DNA of 64,000 bases from Ehretia macrophylla (GCA_037974665.1 CM075765.1:6639501-6703500), one strand, 5' to 3'. Shown: positions 23,161-35,864, counted from the first letter of the stretch. The notes: a model not told the origin generated them from the sequence alone. A program made the numbers and translations.

Positions 23161-25524
23161 ATCTTATGTGATACCGGTCAGGTTGGTGGTATCTCATATC
23201 ATGTAGTGTTAATGCATTTGCCATTTGATTTAGTGATCTAAAATGTACAAGATAAACAAAGTAAATCTAGCATCTTGTTAGTTTTAATATCCAAAAGGTC
23301 TGGACTTTGACCTATTGGTCTCCCACTATTTTTCGGCACATACACCACCCTCATGGTATGTCCGTGAGCCTCTCTATGTCTCAAGGTAGGGTTAGGACCC
23401 ATTCTCGCTTACACATACCCCCTAGGAGGTAGGGACCAGGCATGCATACCAGAATGGTGGGTCATCTTAGTCGGTTGTATCTTCATGCAACTCAAAACTT
23501 GTTTAGCCCCTCAACCCGCGTAGACCCCTAGGATGTAGGGACCATCTACCGTTTGAGTATAAATCAACCATCAACAATGCATATAATTGGTGAATGTGTG
23601 TCACATGCTACCCCGTGGGAGGCAGGGTCAAGCGACATGCATCCACACCTCTCTGCACATATCTCCTTGAGTAGGAGTCATCAAGCAACCATGAAGTTAG
23701 GACCCCCTGGGAGGCAGAGTCAAGTCGTTCACCTCATAGTTAAATGATTACCCACCTACTATGATGGAAGGGCTACGATTACACACCCAGTGTTCATTAA
23801 TCACTTATTGACTTAATATTGACTGGAGGGAATTGCTATGCTTTTTAGTTTGGTCTTATCGTTTTAACATGCATGCATCATACATGGATAGTGCATAAGC
23901 CATACGTATAGATTACCATGCTTTCAATGCAATAATATATCTCTATATATTATATACAATCTATACTACACTACCGGATAGGTTATGGAGCTTTTATCTT
24001 TCCTAAGTTTCATCAAGCCACTTAGTGAAACCTAGAGACGATCCCTAGAATGAATGCAAATGACAATTAAGGAAATAGTACAATTATCCACGATTGGAAA
24101 CTCTTTCCCAATATGGAAACTGTTATTCTTCCATGCTGGCCCACCATCTTCAGTCTTCATCTTGATCTCCGTCTATCTCTACTACTATACTAGTCCTATC
24201 ATACTACATTACATTACTTTCCAAAAGTAGAAACCCCTAGGTAGGGGGGAGGTACATAGGAAGGAGAGAGAAGAAATTACGACCAGAAATAAAGAGAAGG
24301 CGAGACACGCAGGCCCTATTTCTAAAAATACATTCATGCATTCATTTACGTGAAAGATACAAATCATACATTCATGCATGACTCTAAGCTCCATAACCAT
24401 CCTATGCATAAACATTTATGAAATACAATATTAAATTCATAAAACACAACTTCTTTATGTTTCCTCGCATCTCCCTTGGATTATATTGGCATACATATAC
24501 TTTCTCGTTGCTTGCCCTTTCATAATAATCTTAGGAATTAATTGGGCTCAACTTACATCCTCAGGATGACTTGTTGTGCAAGGCCCAATACATATCATAA
24601 ACTCGCTTCGTGATCCAATTAGAGTTCCTAGGCTTAATTTAATTTTCTCCAAGAAAATTCATATAATATTAAGCCCATGGGTTTTTAGGCCCAATTGGGC
24701 TTTACCAAAACCCAATTAGTCAGACACATAACTTTAATTTACGACCTACTATCAAAATTAACTCTAGATTCTCAATCCTATTAATTTTGACTAAGTCAAT
24801 AAATTAAATCGTCAAGTCAAACATTGGTCAACCTTAGTTAATTCACATAAAACATGAATTTATTCACCTACCTAGTTAATTAATTTGATTAGGATTTGAA
24901 TATTTAAGAAAATTAGATTACAAAATCAACTCCTTAATTTTTACTTTCTAAAATCATACAAAGATTAAATCTATTACCAAATATGGTAACTAGGAGTAGG
25001 GATTGACCATTCTATTGACCTTGACACTGGAAAAAATATCCTAGTCTCATAGAAAATCGTGCCGCCACTTTGGAGTAGCGAAACAACCCTCACAAGTGCC
25101 AAAAATTATTTTTTCCAGAATCTGCCATAACATACCTGTGCACTGACCTGACTGAAATTGCTCCGTTTAACATACTTACACATCTCAAAAAATTCTCAAA
25201 TTAGACATGGAGATATCCCTTTAAGTGTAGACGATGTTAGAAAAAAACAGAACTCGATTTGGATTTTTTTTGACCGAGTTATGCCTCCTAGACCAGACAC
25301 TGCACAGTCTGTCCAGAATGCTGACTCTACAAAAAAATGTACTGTTCATGCCATTTTTCGCTTATTAAATCACAAATTAACGAAGCAGGTATAAGCCTAA
25401 TTTGTTCTAATATCAGTGGGGAATAACACACAAAAAAAGGCAAAAACAACGAGTTTTAATATGACAAACAAATAATATAATCTCAATTCCTAGAAAACGA
25501 ATTCATGTTTTCAATGCATGTTTG
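23161..25524 (-). other. Copia C leader (long 5' untranslated region)
   Basis: About 2.3 kb between primer site and gag without a convincing frame. It contains four copies of a near-palindromic motif at 23417-23722. The part nearest the LTR (24900-25500) is AT-rich with many short A and T runs. The small frames here are low-content shadows. Confidence 0.55.
23417..23722. repeat. Four copies of a near-palindromic 20-bp motif
   Basis: The motif cccctaggaggtagggac and variants occur at 23417-23437, 23524-23543, 23610-23630 and 23701-23722, spaced 86-107 bases apart. All are in the same orientation. The core CCTAGG or CCxxGGGAGG can fold back on itself. Copies 1 and 3 are followed by a CATGCAT word. 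A fifth, weaker variant lies near 23388. The repeats lie in the copia C leader; their role is unknown. Confidence 0.7.
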
Positions 25525-25540
25525 GGTGGCTCTGATACCA
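25525..25540 (-). other. Copia C primer binding site
   Basis: The minus strand reads TGGTATCAGAGCCACC, the standard initiator-methionine tRNA complement of copia elements. It lies two bases inside the LTR end at 25543. Confidence 0.9.
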
Positions 25541-25542
25541 AT

Positions 25543-27326
25543 TGAAGGTTCTCTAACACATAAAACACATATAGCGCAGCGGAAACATGAAGATTAAAGC
25601 TATAAAAATTTAGAGAACCAAGAATTGAGTCATCCAAACATGCATGTAAACTCAAAAACATGATAAAACCAAGCAAAGTTGAATCTGAAAATTCATTACC
25701 TCTTGAAGAAGACTTTGAATTGTTTGCTTGGATTGGAGACCACAACGTAGCAGCCCTCTAAGATCTCGCACACACCACGTCGAGGCTAGAATGAAGTGAA
25801 GCAAGCTCTTGCACGAGCTTCAATGGAATGACACAACTCCCAAGGAGAGAGAGAAAGTGGCGGCTAGGTTTTTGTGAGAGAGAGATTTGCTGAAATTTTT
25901 CTAATGTTCTCTACTAGGGTTTCACATTAAGTTGTATTTATATGGTACTATAAGTTTTCAATATTTGCACATTGACCCCAAACCTTATGGGTTCTTTAAA
26001 TTCAACTTATAACATTTTCTAATCAACTATAAGTTAATTAAGCATCAACCCACAATTAATTAACACTCAATTAATTATCAATTCAACTTATACAAAAGCC
26101 AATTTCTCAAATTGCTCTTGACTCTAAGTCAAACGTTTGACTATCAAACATTTTATCTCACTTGGATACTCGAATGGTTTCCCTAAACCATTTTAACCAT
26201 ATGCAATCCACTATATAATTGCTTTTAGATAGAATACGAGAAGATCCTTGTGCTAGCGTGACTTCTCCATTATATCCCTCATAGTTCTAACCTTTCAGCT
26301 TGTGTGCGATCCTGTAGGTTCGAGTGCCAAGTCGGTAGTAATTAGGACAAGTACCAATTAACCCATCTCCATTAGAACTCCTTTTAATTGCTACTAATTG
26401 AGGTTGGCGTCTAACAACACTCCCTGACGACCAGATGGCTCGAATGCTTAATCCAAGCTTTCTTACTCAAGAACCTTTTGGCGACTAGTTAACATACAGT
26501 CCATTTCTTCCACTAGATACCCCGAGCTTACCCTAGGGTATGGTTAATGTCAGTCAAATCCTAATAGGCTTACTCCTATGTTCTGTTGATTTTTCCTGTA
26601 TGATCCAATCATACCACCATGGCCATGGATTTCTGTCAACATCTCTATGAGACGACATGGGACATACTCTCTTTCATCCAGAGCAGTGGATTCTCGTAGT
26701 GACACTCACTAGTTTCACAAGTACTTGATTGTACCCAAATCCCCTTTCAAGCATGTCTTATCTTCCTCCCTTTCGTCCAGGGACAAAGTACAATGAGTTG
26801 CTTGCAAGCTACTATGATGACCTCGAGTCAGAGGAGTACTTTGCACAACTATCACCTGAGAACCTTCTCATTGACTTAGGCGGATGAAGCCTCCATTGAG
26901 TGTTCTTTACAGATCGTGTTTGTTGTACATATCTCCATATGCACCCATGCATTAGCCTTGACATCTCATGTCACTTGGTCGATGAGATCAACCCAGATAT
27001 AGCTAACTACATGTCAGTCTTGCCGGATTCATCAATGCCCAATCTTGATGAAACCTACGACCTAGGATAGGTTTTAGGTATGTCTTAGGTGTCGATTCTC
27101 ACCAACCATAAGCTCTTATGGTTCGACCCTATACTGACATATCTAAGGGCTTTATTAGTTATACGTAATATACAGCTAGACGATATATGAACGTATAAGA
27201 GATAAAGGTAAACGCCATATGGTACTTTTATTTGATTAAAACTTTATAACAAAGATTGTTTCATTACACAAAATTTTTCTTATCATCCTTCACCGAATGA
27301 TTGACTTGTAGGGCATATTCCCAACA
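25543..27326 (-). repeat. Copia C 5' LTR
   Basis: On the minus strand it starts TGTTGGGAATATGCCC at 27326 and ends ...AACCTTCA at 25543, next to the primer site: canonical TG...CA termini, 1784 bp. No second LTR of this element is in the window. The bases following 27326 are Athila 2 sequence, so it probably inserted into Athila 2; the other flank is lost, so no target duplication can be tested. Confidence 0.85.
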
Positions 27327-27362
27327 AATATGTATAATATGCTACATGCTAGGTCCAGGGAA

Positions 27363-27881
27363 TCACAAAGTGTGTGTGCCTCCCTCATCGAGGTGAATCA
27401 TATGCATGCACATATAGGGATCAATCCCCTTCAAATTAGTGATTGTCCATCCTATTTTTTTCTTATGAGTACTTAAGACCCCCAAAAGTCTCTCCTCATG
27501 CTCAATCGTAGGATTTGAGGCAATGATAATGAAAAGGGTCTCATAAGGGCCTAAGTAGGCATACTTAAGGTGTTTGGGCAATGGTTTGAGCTCTAATGCT
27601 GGGGAAGACTCAATCGTAGAAAGATTAAAAATAGAATCAACGGGAGGGGGTTCTGACTCAACGGTGAAAATGTCGTTAGTTGTACTAGCATCTGTAGGGT
27701 TATCACTGGTCAATAAGGTAGTAGAAGGAACTTACTCACTCATGCTCAAATCATCGCTCAGTTCATTACCAAGATGGTATAAAAGATGTTCAAGCTTGTC
27801 AAGCTCTTCTATAGGAGACAACATGGTAGAGACATACTTATCAACACAGGGGTCAATAAGTTCAACATGGAAGCACTCGTC
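27363..27881 (-). pseudogene. Athila 2 pol piece between protease and RT
   Basis: The open stretch 27363-27713 contains ALELKPLPKHLKYAYLGP, GVLSTHKKKIGWT and GIDPYMCMHMIHL, which match the Athila 1 text at 14600-14830. The part at 27714-27881 corresponds to the DEFAHS-type block that is duplicated in Athila 1. It breaks off just before the RRLNPK block at the copia C LTR. Confidence 0.85.
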
Positions 27882-29850
27882 TGAAGGTTATGGAATCTAA
27901 GGCATTCTATTGCAATTTTAAAAGTTTACAACCAATTTACAAACATAAATAGATAGCCATTAATCCATAAGCGAAATAAACATGTAGTCATGCATAGAAC
28001 ATCACCAAAATCGATCATCTAGTGCTAGATTTAATAGTATGCAATTTTTATCTTTCGTGTTGGCTTAAAATCTCAACACACAATCAATAAGTGGACTGTG
28101 TGAAGGCTGGAAAATCCGTCCAAGCCTCGAGAAAAACCCCTAAAGGCACGATTCCACGAATCTTCTCCCCTATTCATCAATCCTTGCGTATGGTGATTGA
28201 AATTAGTGGAAATTTCTCTTTGCCTTTTTATTTTTCACTCTTGGCTTTACATAGCAATGTGTGTATGTGTGTGTGTGTTGTATCGTGTGATTTTGTGTGT
28301 AGAGGCCATCTATTGTCGTGTATAAGAGGGGTAGGGAGTCTATAGTCCTATTTGCCTTTTTATTTTTCACTATTGGCTTTACATAGCAATGTGTGTATGT
28401 GTATGTGTATTGTATCGTGTGATTTTGTGTGTAGAGGCCATCTATTGTCGTGTATAAGAGGGGTGGGGAATCTATAGTCCTAGTTAGTCCAGGATAGTGA
28501 ATTTTTTATTATCTTCTTGAAATATCTAAAGATAAATGTATTATCTTCTTAATTCAAATAATCAAAACTTATCACTTACCAACCAACTTAGCTCCACATG
28601 CCTACAAACATATTCCACATGCAGGAGTGTGCCAGGCACACCCTATTCAAACAATATCAACTAGGACAAACATTTTTGTCTTAAGAGTGTCTTTTGTCCT
28701 GATGTCTTAACTTTCTAAATTGAGCTGCATGTTCCCAAATAGGAAAGCATACTCAATTAACACACAAATGCCAAGCTAAGAAAGAAGCAGTACACCATAA
28801 AGGAAAATGGCTAGGAGAGGGACCCGAAGACTTAATTGTTATGGCTTCAAAATGACCAAAATACCCTTGCTAGACACTAGCTATATTTTGACCATTTTAA
28901 CCTAAACTCATTCCACTAAAGAGTTAGGGTTTCACTCCATGGAAATTAATAAACTTTCAAGTAAAGTTTTCTTATCTTTTTCCTACTAAATAAAATGACC
29001 AAAATACCCCTCTATCTTTTACCCGTAATTAAGAGTAGGTCCTGCATTTGCACTATCATTCTATCTTGATTACATCTACACCTTGGACCTTTATCATTAA
29101 TATAATCACTACCCAGATACTATTCCCTTATTCCTAGGAGCAACCTACAAGTTTAGTATACAATTTAGCCCGAGCTATATTACTAAGCGCTTAGATTTGG
29201 ATGATTACATAGATAACTCCAAGAGAATAGCTCACTATCACTTAAGATAACATAGAATCATGACTCATATGCATGACATCTAATGAATCTAGTCCATATA
29301 TCCAAAACACTGAGTTGTTGACCCATTATGAGATCTCACCCATAGCGAATCAAAACATATGACTTAGTGTCCATTGATACATCCATATATGCTCATAATA
29401 AAGGGCATTGGCCACTTAGTAGCTTAAGATACTTTTAGATCTCTGACAATGATTGTAATGTCACTAAGATAACATTTATTGTGGTCTCGTTCAATGCACT
29501 CATATGCACTAATAGGAGAAGTCCAGAAAGTCCCTCCAATGACCAATGTAGATTACCTACCAAATAGGAGCCTCTATCATCATAACCTTACCATAGTAAA
29601 GTGCCCAGCTTCACTATTCGGTTATGAATTAATAGTTTTGATCCATGCCTCATAGTATAAACCTTTTGTGCGTATCACCACGTACCTATGTTATTCACTT
29701 GTATCAAGGAGCTTTTTTGCATACATATATGTCAATTAAGAGTGAGAATATAACATGCTCATTATGAATGCACTGATTTTATAACTGAATTATAGTCATT
29801 TGCATGAGATGTTTAGTGCTAGTAGTCTTTAGGGCATACCATTCCCAACA
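27882..29850 (-). repeat. Copia B 3' LTR
   Basis: It is 1969 bp, starting TGTTGGGAATGG on the minus strand at 29850 and ending ...ATAACCTTCA at 27882. It is about 214 bp longer than the other LTR. A 132-bp tandem duplication (28221-28484) and a block near 29190-29225 that is missing from the other LTR account for most of this. Confidence 0.92.
28221..28484. repeat. 132-bp tandem duplication in the copia B 3' LTR
   Basis: Two units (28221-28352 and 28353-28484) both begin TGCCTTTTTATTTTTCAC and contain a GT-rich run. They differ at only a few bases. The 5' LTR has a single unit near 34450. The duplication therefore arose in one LTR after, or during, the last insertion. Confidence 0.85.
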
Positions 29851-29866
29851 TATTCCCACTTGCACT
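29851..29866 (-). other. Copia B polypurine tract
   Basis: AGTGCAAGTGGGAATA on the minus strand sits immediately before the 3' LTR start. It is the position where plus-strand DNA synthesis is primed. It is only moderately purine-rich. Confidence 0.65.
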
Positions 29867-29880
29867 AAAGAGCACTACTA

Positions 29881-31520
29881 CTACCCTAATCTAACACCCA
29901 TAGCCTCTACATGAGTATTAAATAGTCTCTCAGTGAGACTTTTAGTAAATGGGTCTGCTAAATTATTAGCTGAAGCAATCATTTCTACCACTATATCGCC
30001 CCTCTGTACGATTTCCCAAATTAAGTGATAATTTCTCTCATTGTATTTCCATTTTTTGTGGTTTTTTAGTTCTTTCCACTGTGCCACTATTCCACTATTA
30101 TCACAGTACATGATAATAGGCCTCTGGACTACTAGTACTACTTCTGACTCTGAAAGGAATTTTCTTAGCCACACTGTGTCTTTTGTCGCTTTAGATGCTA
30201 CGATGTACTCTGCCTCCATGGTGGAGTCTGCAATACAAGATTGTTTTATACTCCTTCATGAGATAACACCACCAAATAAAGTGAAGACATATCCAGAAGT
30301 GAACTTTCTGGAATCTCTGTCTGATTGGAAATCAGAATTTGTGTACCCCACGGATACAAGATCATCCATTCGGTAGATTAACATATAATCCCTTGTTCTC
30401 CTAAGATAATTAAGTATATGTTTTACTGCTACCCAATGAGCTAAACTCAGGGTTTGACTGATAGCTATTGACCATACCAACGGCAAAACAAATATCTGGC
30501 CTAGTACAAAGCATGGCATACATGAGACTCCCAATCGCTGATACATATGGGATCTTCATCATGGCTTTTATCTCCTCGTTTGTCTTCGGCCATTGATCCT
30601 AAGATAGAGGGACTCCATGTTTAAAAAGTAACAACCCTTTCTTGGAATCCTATATGTCAAACCTTACTATATATGAAGCTTGAGAAAAAGCTAGTGTCTT
30701 AGCTTTGCAGTCGCGCAGAAGCTTAATGCTTAGAATATAGCTTGTTTCTCCCAAGTCCTTCATTTGGAATTGAGAAGACAACCAAACCTTTATGGATGAC
30801 AAAATCCCTACATCATTTCCAATGAGTAGAGTATCGTCCACGTACAAGACCAAGAATGCCATAGCATTCCCCTCAAGCCTTTTATACACGCAGGGCTCAT
30901 CTACATTTTTATTAAAACCATAAGCCTTATTGGTTTCATCAAATCTAATGTTCCATGCCCTGGATGTTTGCTTAAGTCTAAATGGACTTCTTTAGCTTAC
31001 AGACCATATGTTCTTGACCTTTAGCAATAAACCCATTAGGTTGTACCATATAGATGTTCTCATCAAGACTTCCGTTAAGGAAAGCTGTCTTGACATCCAT
31101 TTGTCATATCTCGTAGTCATAATGACACGCTATAGCCAAGAGTATCTTGATTGACTTAATCATAGTTATTGGCGAGAAGGTTTCCTCATAGTCGATCCCT
31201 TCTTTTTGAGTAAAGCCTTTCGCCATTAGCCTAGTTTTTAAGGTTTCCACCTTACTGGCCACCAATTTTTTCTCTTGTATGTCCATTTGTACCCAATAGG
31301 CTTAATATCTCCAAGTGCGGGCATAAGTTCCCAAACCTGATTAGAGTACATGGACTCGATTTCAAATTCCATTGCTTGGTGTCATCTATCTGCATCCGTA
31401 TCAGATACTGCCTCATTGTAGGTCCTAGGATCCTCAACCAGATCTTTAGAGCTAGTTTGGTAGAACTCTCCGTAGTATCTATCAGGCTATCTAGATATTT
31501 TCCCACTCCAACGTGGCTCT
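29881..31520 (-). pseudogene. Copia B reverse transcriptase / RNase H pseudogene
   Basis: The minus strand shows RT blocks in several open stretches: RLMAKGFTQKEGIDYEETFS (31104-31286) and LVLYVDDTLLIGND with an intact YVDD (30650-30889). SLAHWVAVKHILNYLRRTRD and SVGYTNSDFQSDRDSRKFTS (30256-30546) follow. RNase H continues in 29881-30219 with MEAEYIVASKATKDTVWLRK, MYCDNSGIVAQ and NLADPFTKSL. At least three frameshifts separate the stretches. Confidence 0.92.
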
Positions 31521-31659
31521 ATTTGTGAGTTGAAGGTCGGTTGTTATATATCTACAGTTTCGCTGTTAAGATCTGGTAATGCTAAAGGTCCTAGAGGAAC
31601 TTCTTCTAGATCGACTTCTGAACTAGGTTCCGGTTTATTCACAAAATCATTTTCCAAGT

Positions 31660-32515
31660 ACTTAGCATTGGTGCTCACTAATATCTTCTATTCCTTAGGG
31701 TCATAGAATATGCCTTCCCTCGTACCCTTCGGATAGCCTATGAAATAACACAATATTGACCTTGGTTTCAATTTCTTAGCATCGCTATTCAGTACATAGG
31801 TTGGACAACCCCAAACATGGACTTGTTTAAAACTTAGTTTTTGACCCATCCATATTTCTTGGGGTGTTCTAGGTACTAACTTAGATGAAACTAAGTTCAA
31901 AATGTATACTGTTGTTTCAAGCGCATATCCCCATAAAGATACTGGTAAAGATGCATGAACCATCATAGATCTTACCATATCCAAAAGAGTACGATTTCTC
32001 TTTTCTGACATACTATTTTGCTGGGGTATACCCCGTGCTGTCAATTGTGACACAATGCCACACTATGCCAAATAATGCTTGAACGTTCCATAGAGGAATT
32101 CCCCTCTATAATTAAATTGAAGTACTTTGATTTGTTTACTTATTTGCCGCTCTGCCTCAGCCTTAAATTCTTTGAATTTATCATAGGACTCATACTTGCA
32201 TCGCATAAGGTATACGTAACCAAATCTCAAATGACCATTTGTGAAGGAAATAAAATATTCATAACTTCCACAAGCTGGTTTGTTCATAGGACCACACATA
32301 TATGTGTGTACTAACTCTAGTATGTCATTTACTCTATGCCCTTTATAAATAGATGACCTTTTGGTGTTCTTGCCCTTTAGGCATGATTCACATTGAAACC
32401 ATGGTTCAAGTTCTAATGAGTCCAAGAACCCATTCTTGACCAACCTTTCAATGTGGCTTAGGTTAATATGACCCAAACACAAATGCCATAGATAGGTATC
32501 ATTGGCAGGAGATGA
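31660..32515 (-). pseudogene. Copia B pre-integrase / integrase pseudogene
   Basis: The zinc-binding block begins YLWHLCLGHINLSHIERL near 32510, with CESCLKGK further on. In the core the first catalytic Asp lies in a degraded HTYMCGPM block and the second in FNYRGEF; both Asp positions read Tyr. The Glu region, [17 protein letters not shown], keeps its Glu (31688-32053). The [20 protein letters not shown] and [16 protein letters not shown] blocks end the domain. A stop near 32060 separates two open stretches. It would not be active. Confidence 0.9.
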
Positions 32516-34094
32516 ACCATAAAACCATCACTAACTGGATAGCAAGCTATCCAATGACATTTCAATCACTAATTTAATTTGTCTTCATCAGAGAAACGAC
32601 CAAAACTCCATAGGGAGAAAGCCATTCTTTAATGTCAAGTATATAACCATTTTCCATGAGACTTTTCACTTAGAATATTCTTAATTTGAGCCTACCGAAA
32701 GGCAGTTAACTCCAATCAATATTCTACGAAGTGATCTTTGACAAAAACCCCACCGAAAGGGTGGTTGCTTCCATCAACACTTCGGTTGAAAACTCACTTT
32801 AATCTATCTTGCCAAATCTAAGTGTAGAGACTATCATCTGAAGGGAATGCTCACACGAGGGCAAGCTTAGATAGTTCCCACTATTAGCATAGACCAAAAC
32901 AGAAAACCTTAGGATTCTTTCCAAAATCCTTCTCATACTTGATATTTTGATTAAAATAGTTTTTAATTATACTTATGTCTTTGCAATTAATCTTTAGTTT
33001 TAATCCAAGCAAGCTCAATCCAATAACCCTTGCTTATTAAAACAACCTTAAATTATAATAGTTATACACTTATTTGGGTTTAGGTGAGGCCTCTTAGGAT
33101 AATCTAGGCTAACTAAAGCACTTAGGTTCATACTAGGCATTTTAATCCTAAGTTGTTACATAATCTCTAGTTCTAATTGAACTAGTTCCAAATTATGAGT
33201 TTAATTAGCCTTTCCTAAGTCTAATTAATTGGATTTAGCCTTTTTTAAATCCTGGTGGTTGGCCATATTACTATATGTCACACAATCATATAATATATTC
33301 AAGGGAAAAAGAATATAGGCATATATGATAAAAAATAACAACTTCTAAGAAACAACCGCTTTCCACTTTTGATGGCTTCCTATTTAGGACTTTTTCATAA
33401 TCGTATATTTGACCCCAAATGTATATAGAAATGTCAATTGGCTTCACATGGATCCATGAATTTTCACTAGCACCCTACCAATGCCACGAAATTGCACAAG
33501 GCTCCCAAAACTCTTGTTTTGTTTGCAATTCGGCCCCATTGATTCACCAAGTGCCAAATTGGCTTGGATTCAACCACAATGGCTCACCACCACCCCCCAC
33601 GGCTCCAAGGGCGATCCCCCATGATCTAGGCAGCCCCAAAAATCTCAAATTTTCTGGAAATAAGATCAAAAACCAGCTACGACTTCCAATCCTTTTACTC
33701 TTTGACAATTTCGGCAATTATATGAATTGATTGTAATTTCTAGCAAGCTTTTGCTATTACATCAATTCCTAGTCTCCAATTAGGAGATACATTCAACAAC
33801 TAAGTAATTATCTAGCTATTACAATCATTGGATAAACCACCAACATGAATAACAAAATTACAACCTTTGCTAAAAATTAAACATTCATACACAAATAAAT
33901 ACTTTCAAGCCATCAAAAGTGGATATTAAATTGCTGCAATAAATAGTTTAGTACCCTCATACAACACACATTTAAGCAACATAAATATCACATAAAAACA
34001 GTCCATAAATGGCCCTAGGCAGTCTGCCAACCGTGGACTTTTCTAGCATGCAATTCTATTCGATTTCATGTTCTATTGCAAGATTTTCATGACT
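32516..34094 (-). other. Copia B leader
   Basis: About 1.6 kb without a convincing frame. Two hairpins lie at 32692-32705 (CTGCC/GGTAG in element orientation) and 32750-32764 (CCACC/GGTGG), separated by 44 bases. A TGGCCATATTACTA stretch near 33254 resembles text near 7320 in copia A. The leader ends close to the pre-integrase block, with no gag or protease between. Confidence 0.65.
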
Positions 34095-34107
34095 AGATCT
34101 AATACCA
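34095..34107 (-). other. Copia B primer binding site
   Basis: TGGTATTAGATCT on the minus strand is a degenerate form of the initiator-methionine site TGGTATCAGAGC. It lies two bases from the LTR end. Confidence 0.7.
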
Positions 34108-34109
34108 CA

Positions 34110-35864
34110 TGAAGGTTATGGAATCTAAGGCATTCTAGTGCTATTTTAAAAGTTTAAAACCAGTTTATAAACATAAATATATTTCCATTAATCCATAAGT
34201 GGAATAAACATGTAATCATGCATGGAACATCACCGAAATCAGTCATCTAGTGCTAGATTTAATAGTATGCGACTTTTATCTTTCGTGTTGTCTTAAAATC
34301 TCAACACTCAAGAAATAAGTGGACTATGTGAAGGCTGGAATATCCATCCAAGGCTCGAGAAAATCCCCCAAAGGCACGATTCCAAGAATTTTATCCCCAT
34401 ATGCCTCAATCCTTGCGAATGGTGATTGAAATTGGTAGAAATTTCTCTCTGCCTTTTTCTTTTTCTCTCTTGGCCGTGTATAGCAATGTGTGTGTGTGTG
34501 TGTTGTATCATGTGATTGTGTGTGTAAAGGCTAGTTATAGCTATGTATAAGAGGGGTGGGAAGTCTAGAGTCCTAGTTAGTCCACGATAGTGAATTTTTT
34601 ATTCTCTTCTTGAATTATCTGAAGATAAACGTATTATATTCTTAATTCAAATAATAAAAACTTATCACTTATCAACAAACTCAGCCCCCACAGGCCTACA
34701 AACATACTCCGCATGTAAGAGTATGCTAGACACACGCTATTCAGACAATATTAGCTAGGACAAACATTCTTGTCTTAAGAGTGTCTTTTGTCCAGATGTC
34801 TTAACTTTCTAAATTGAGCTGCATGCTCCCAAATAGGAAAGCATACTCAATTAACAAACAAATTCCAAGCTAAGAAAGAAGTAGTAATTGTTGTGGCTTC
34901 AAAATGACCAAAATACCCATGCTAGACACTAGCTGTATTTTGACCATTTTGACCTTAACTCATTCCACTCAATAGTTAGGGTTGTACTCCATGGAAATTA
35001 ATCAACTTTCGACTGAGGTTTTCTGTCTTTTTCCTACTAAGTAAAATGACCGAAATGCCCCTCTATGTTTTACCCGTAATTAAGAGTAGGTCCTGCATTC
35101 GCACTATCATTCTATCTTGATTACATTTATACCTTGGACCTTTATCTTTCATATACTCACCACCCATATACTATTCCCTTGTTCCCGGCAGTGACCCATA
35201 AGTTTAGTATCCAATACAGTCCGAGCTATATTACTAAGCGAGTAGCTTACTATCACTTAAGATAACATAGAATCATGACTCATATGCATGCCATCTAATG
35301 AATCTAGTCCATATATCCAAAATACCGAGTTGTTGACCTATTATAAGATCTCACTCATAGTGAATCAAAACATATGACCTAGTATCCACTGATACGTCCA
35401 CAAATGCTCATGATAAATAACATTGGTCACTTAGTAGCTTAAGTTACTTTTAGTTCTCTAACAATGATAGTAATATCACTGAGATAGCATCTATTGTGGT
35501 CCCATTCAATGCACTCACATGCATTAATGAGAGAAGCCGAAAAACCCTTCTAATGGCCAAGATAGGTCACCCTACCAAATAGGAGACTTTTTCATTATAA
35601 CCTTACTATAGTAAAATGCTCAGCTTCACTATTCGGTTATGAACTAATACTTTTGATCCAAGCCTCATATCATAGAACTTACGTGCAAATCACCATGCAC
35701 ATATGCTATTCACTTGTATCAAGGAGTCTTTTTGCATACATATATCAAATAAGAGAGAGAATATAACATGCTCATAATGAATGTGCTGATTTTGTAACTG
35801 AATTATATTCATTTACATGAGATGTCTTAGTGTTAGTGGTCTTAAGGGTATACTATTCCCAACA
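34110..35864 (-). repeat. Copia B 5' LTR
   Basis: 1755 bp with TG...CA termini, matching 27882-29850. It has a short GT run at 34486-34530 where the other copy carries the duplicated unit. The two LTRs differ at many positions. Confidence 0.92.

Larger units (their letters stand above)
20736..27326 (-). mobile_element. Copia C: 3'-truncated Ty1/copia element
   Basis: The minus strand reads, from high to low coordinates: a 1784-bp LTR, a primer site, a long leader, degraded gag, a protease trace, integrase and the first half of RT. The rest of RT, RNase H and the 3' LTR are missing at the junction near 20735. Every frame has many stops, so it is old. LTR length and long leader resemble the Tork/Angela-type copia lineages, but I cannot assign it firmly. 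The LTR is unlike those of copia A and B. Confidence 0.8.
27882..35864 (-). mobile_element. Copia B: Ty1/copia element with both LTRs and a 5-bp target duplication
   Basis: Termini are TG...CA, and TCGTC is duplicated at 27877-27881 and 35865-35869. LTRs lie at 34110-35864 (5') and 27882-29850 (3'). Primer site, leader, integrase, RT, RNase H and polypurine tract follow in normal order on the minus strand. Gag and protease are absent: the leader runs almost directly into the pre-integrase block. Frameshifts and stops break pol. The leader hairpins place it in the same family as copia A and the + strand copy at 1-1640. Confidence 0.93.

Noticed and set aside
23417-23722. Regularly spaced repeats considered as a CRISPR array
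   Set aside because: Only four degenerate 20-bp repeats with 86-107-bp spacing, inside a plant retrotransposon leader; no Cas genes.
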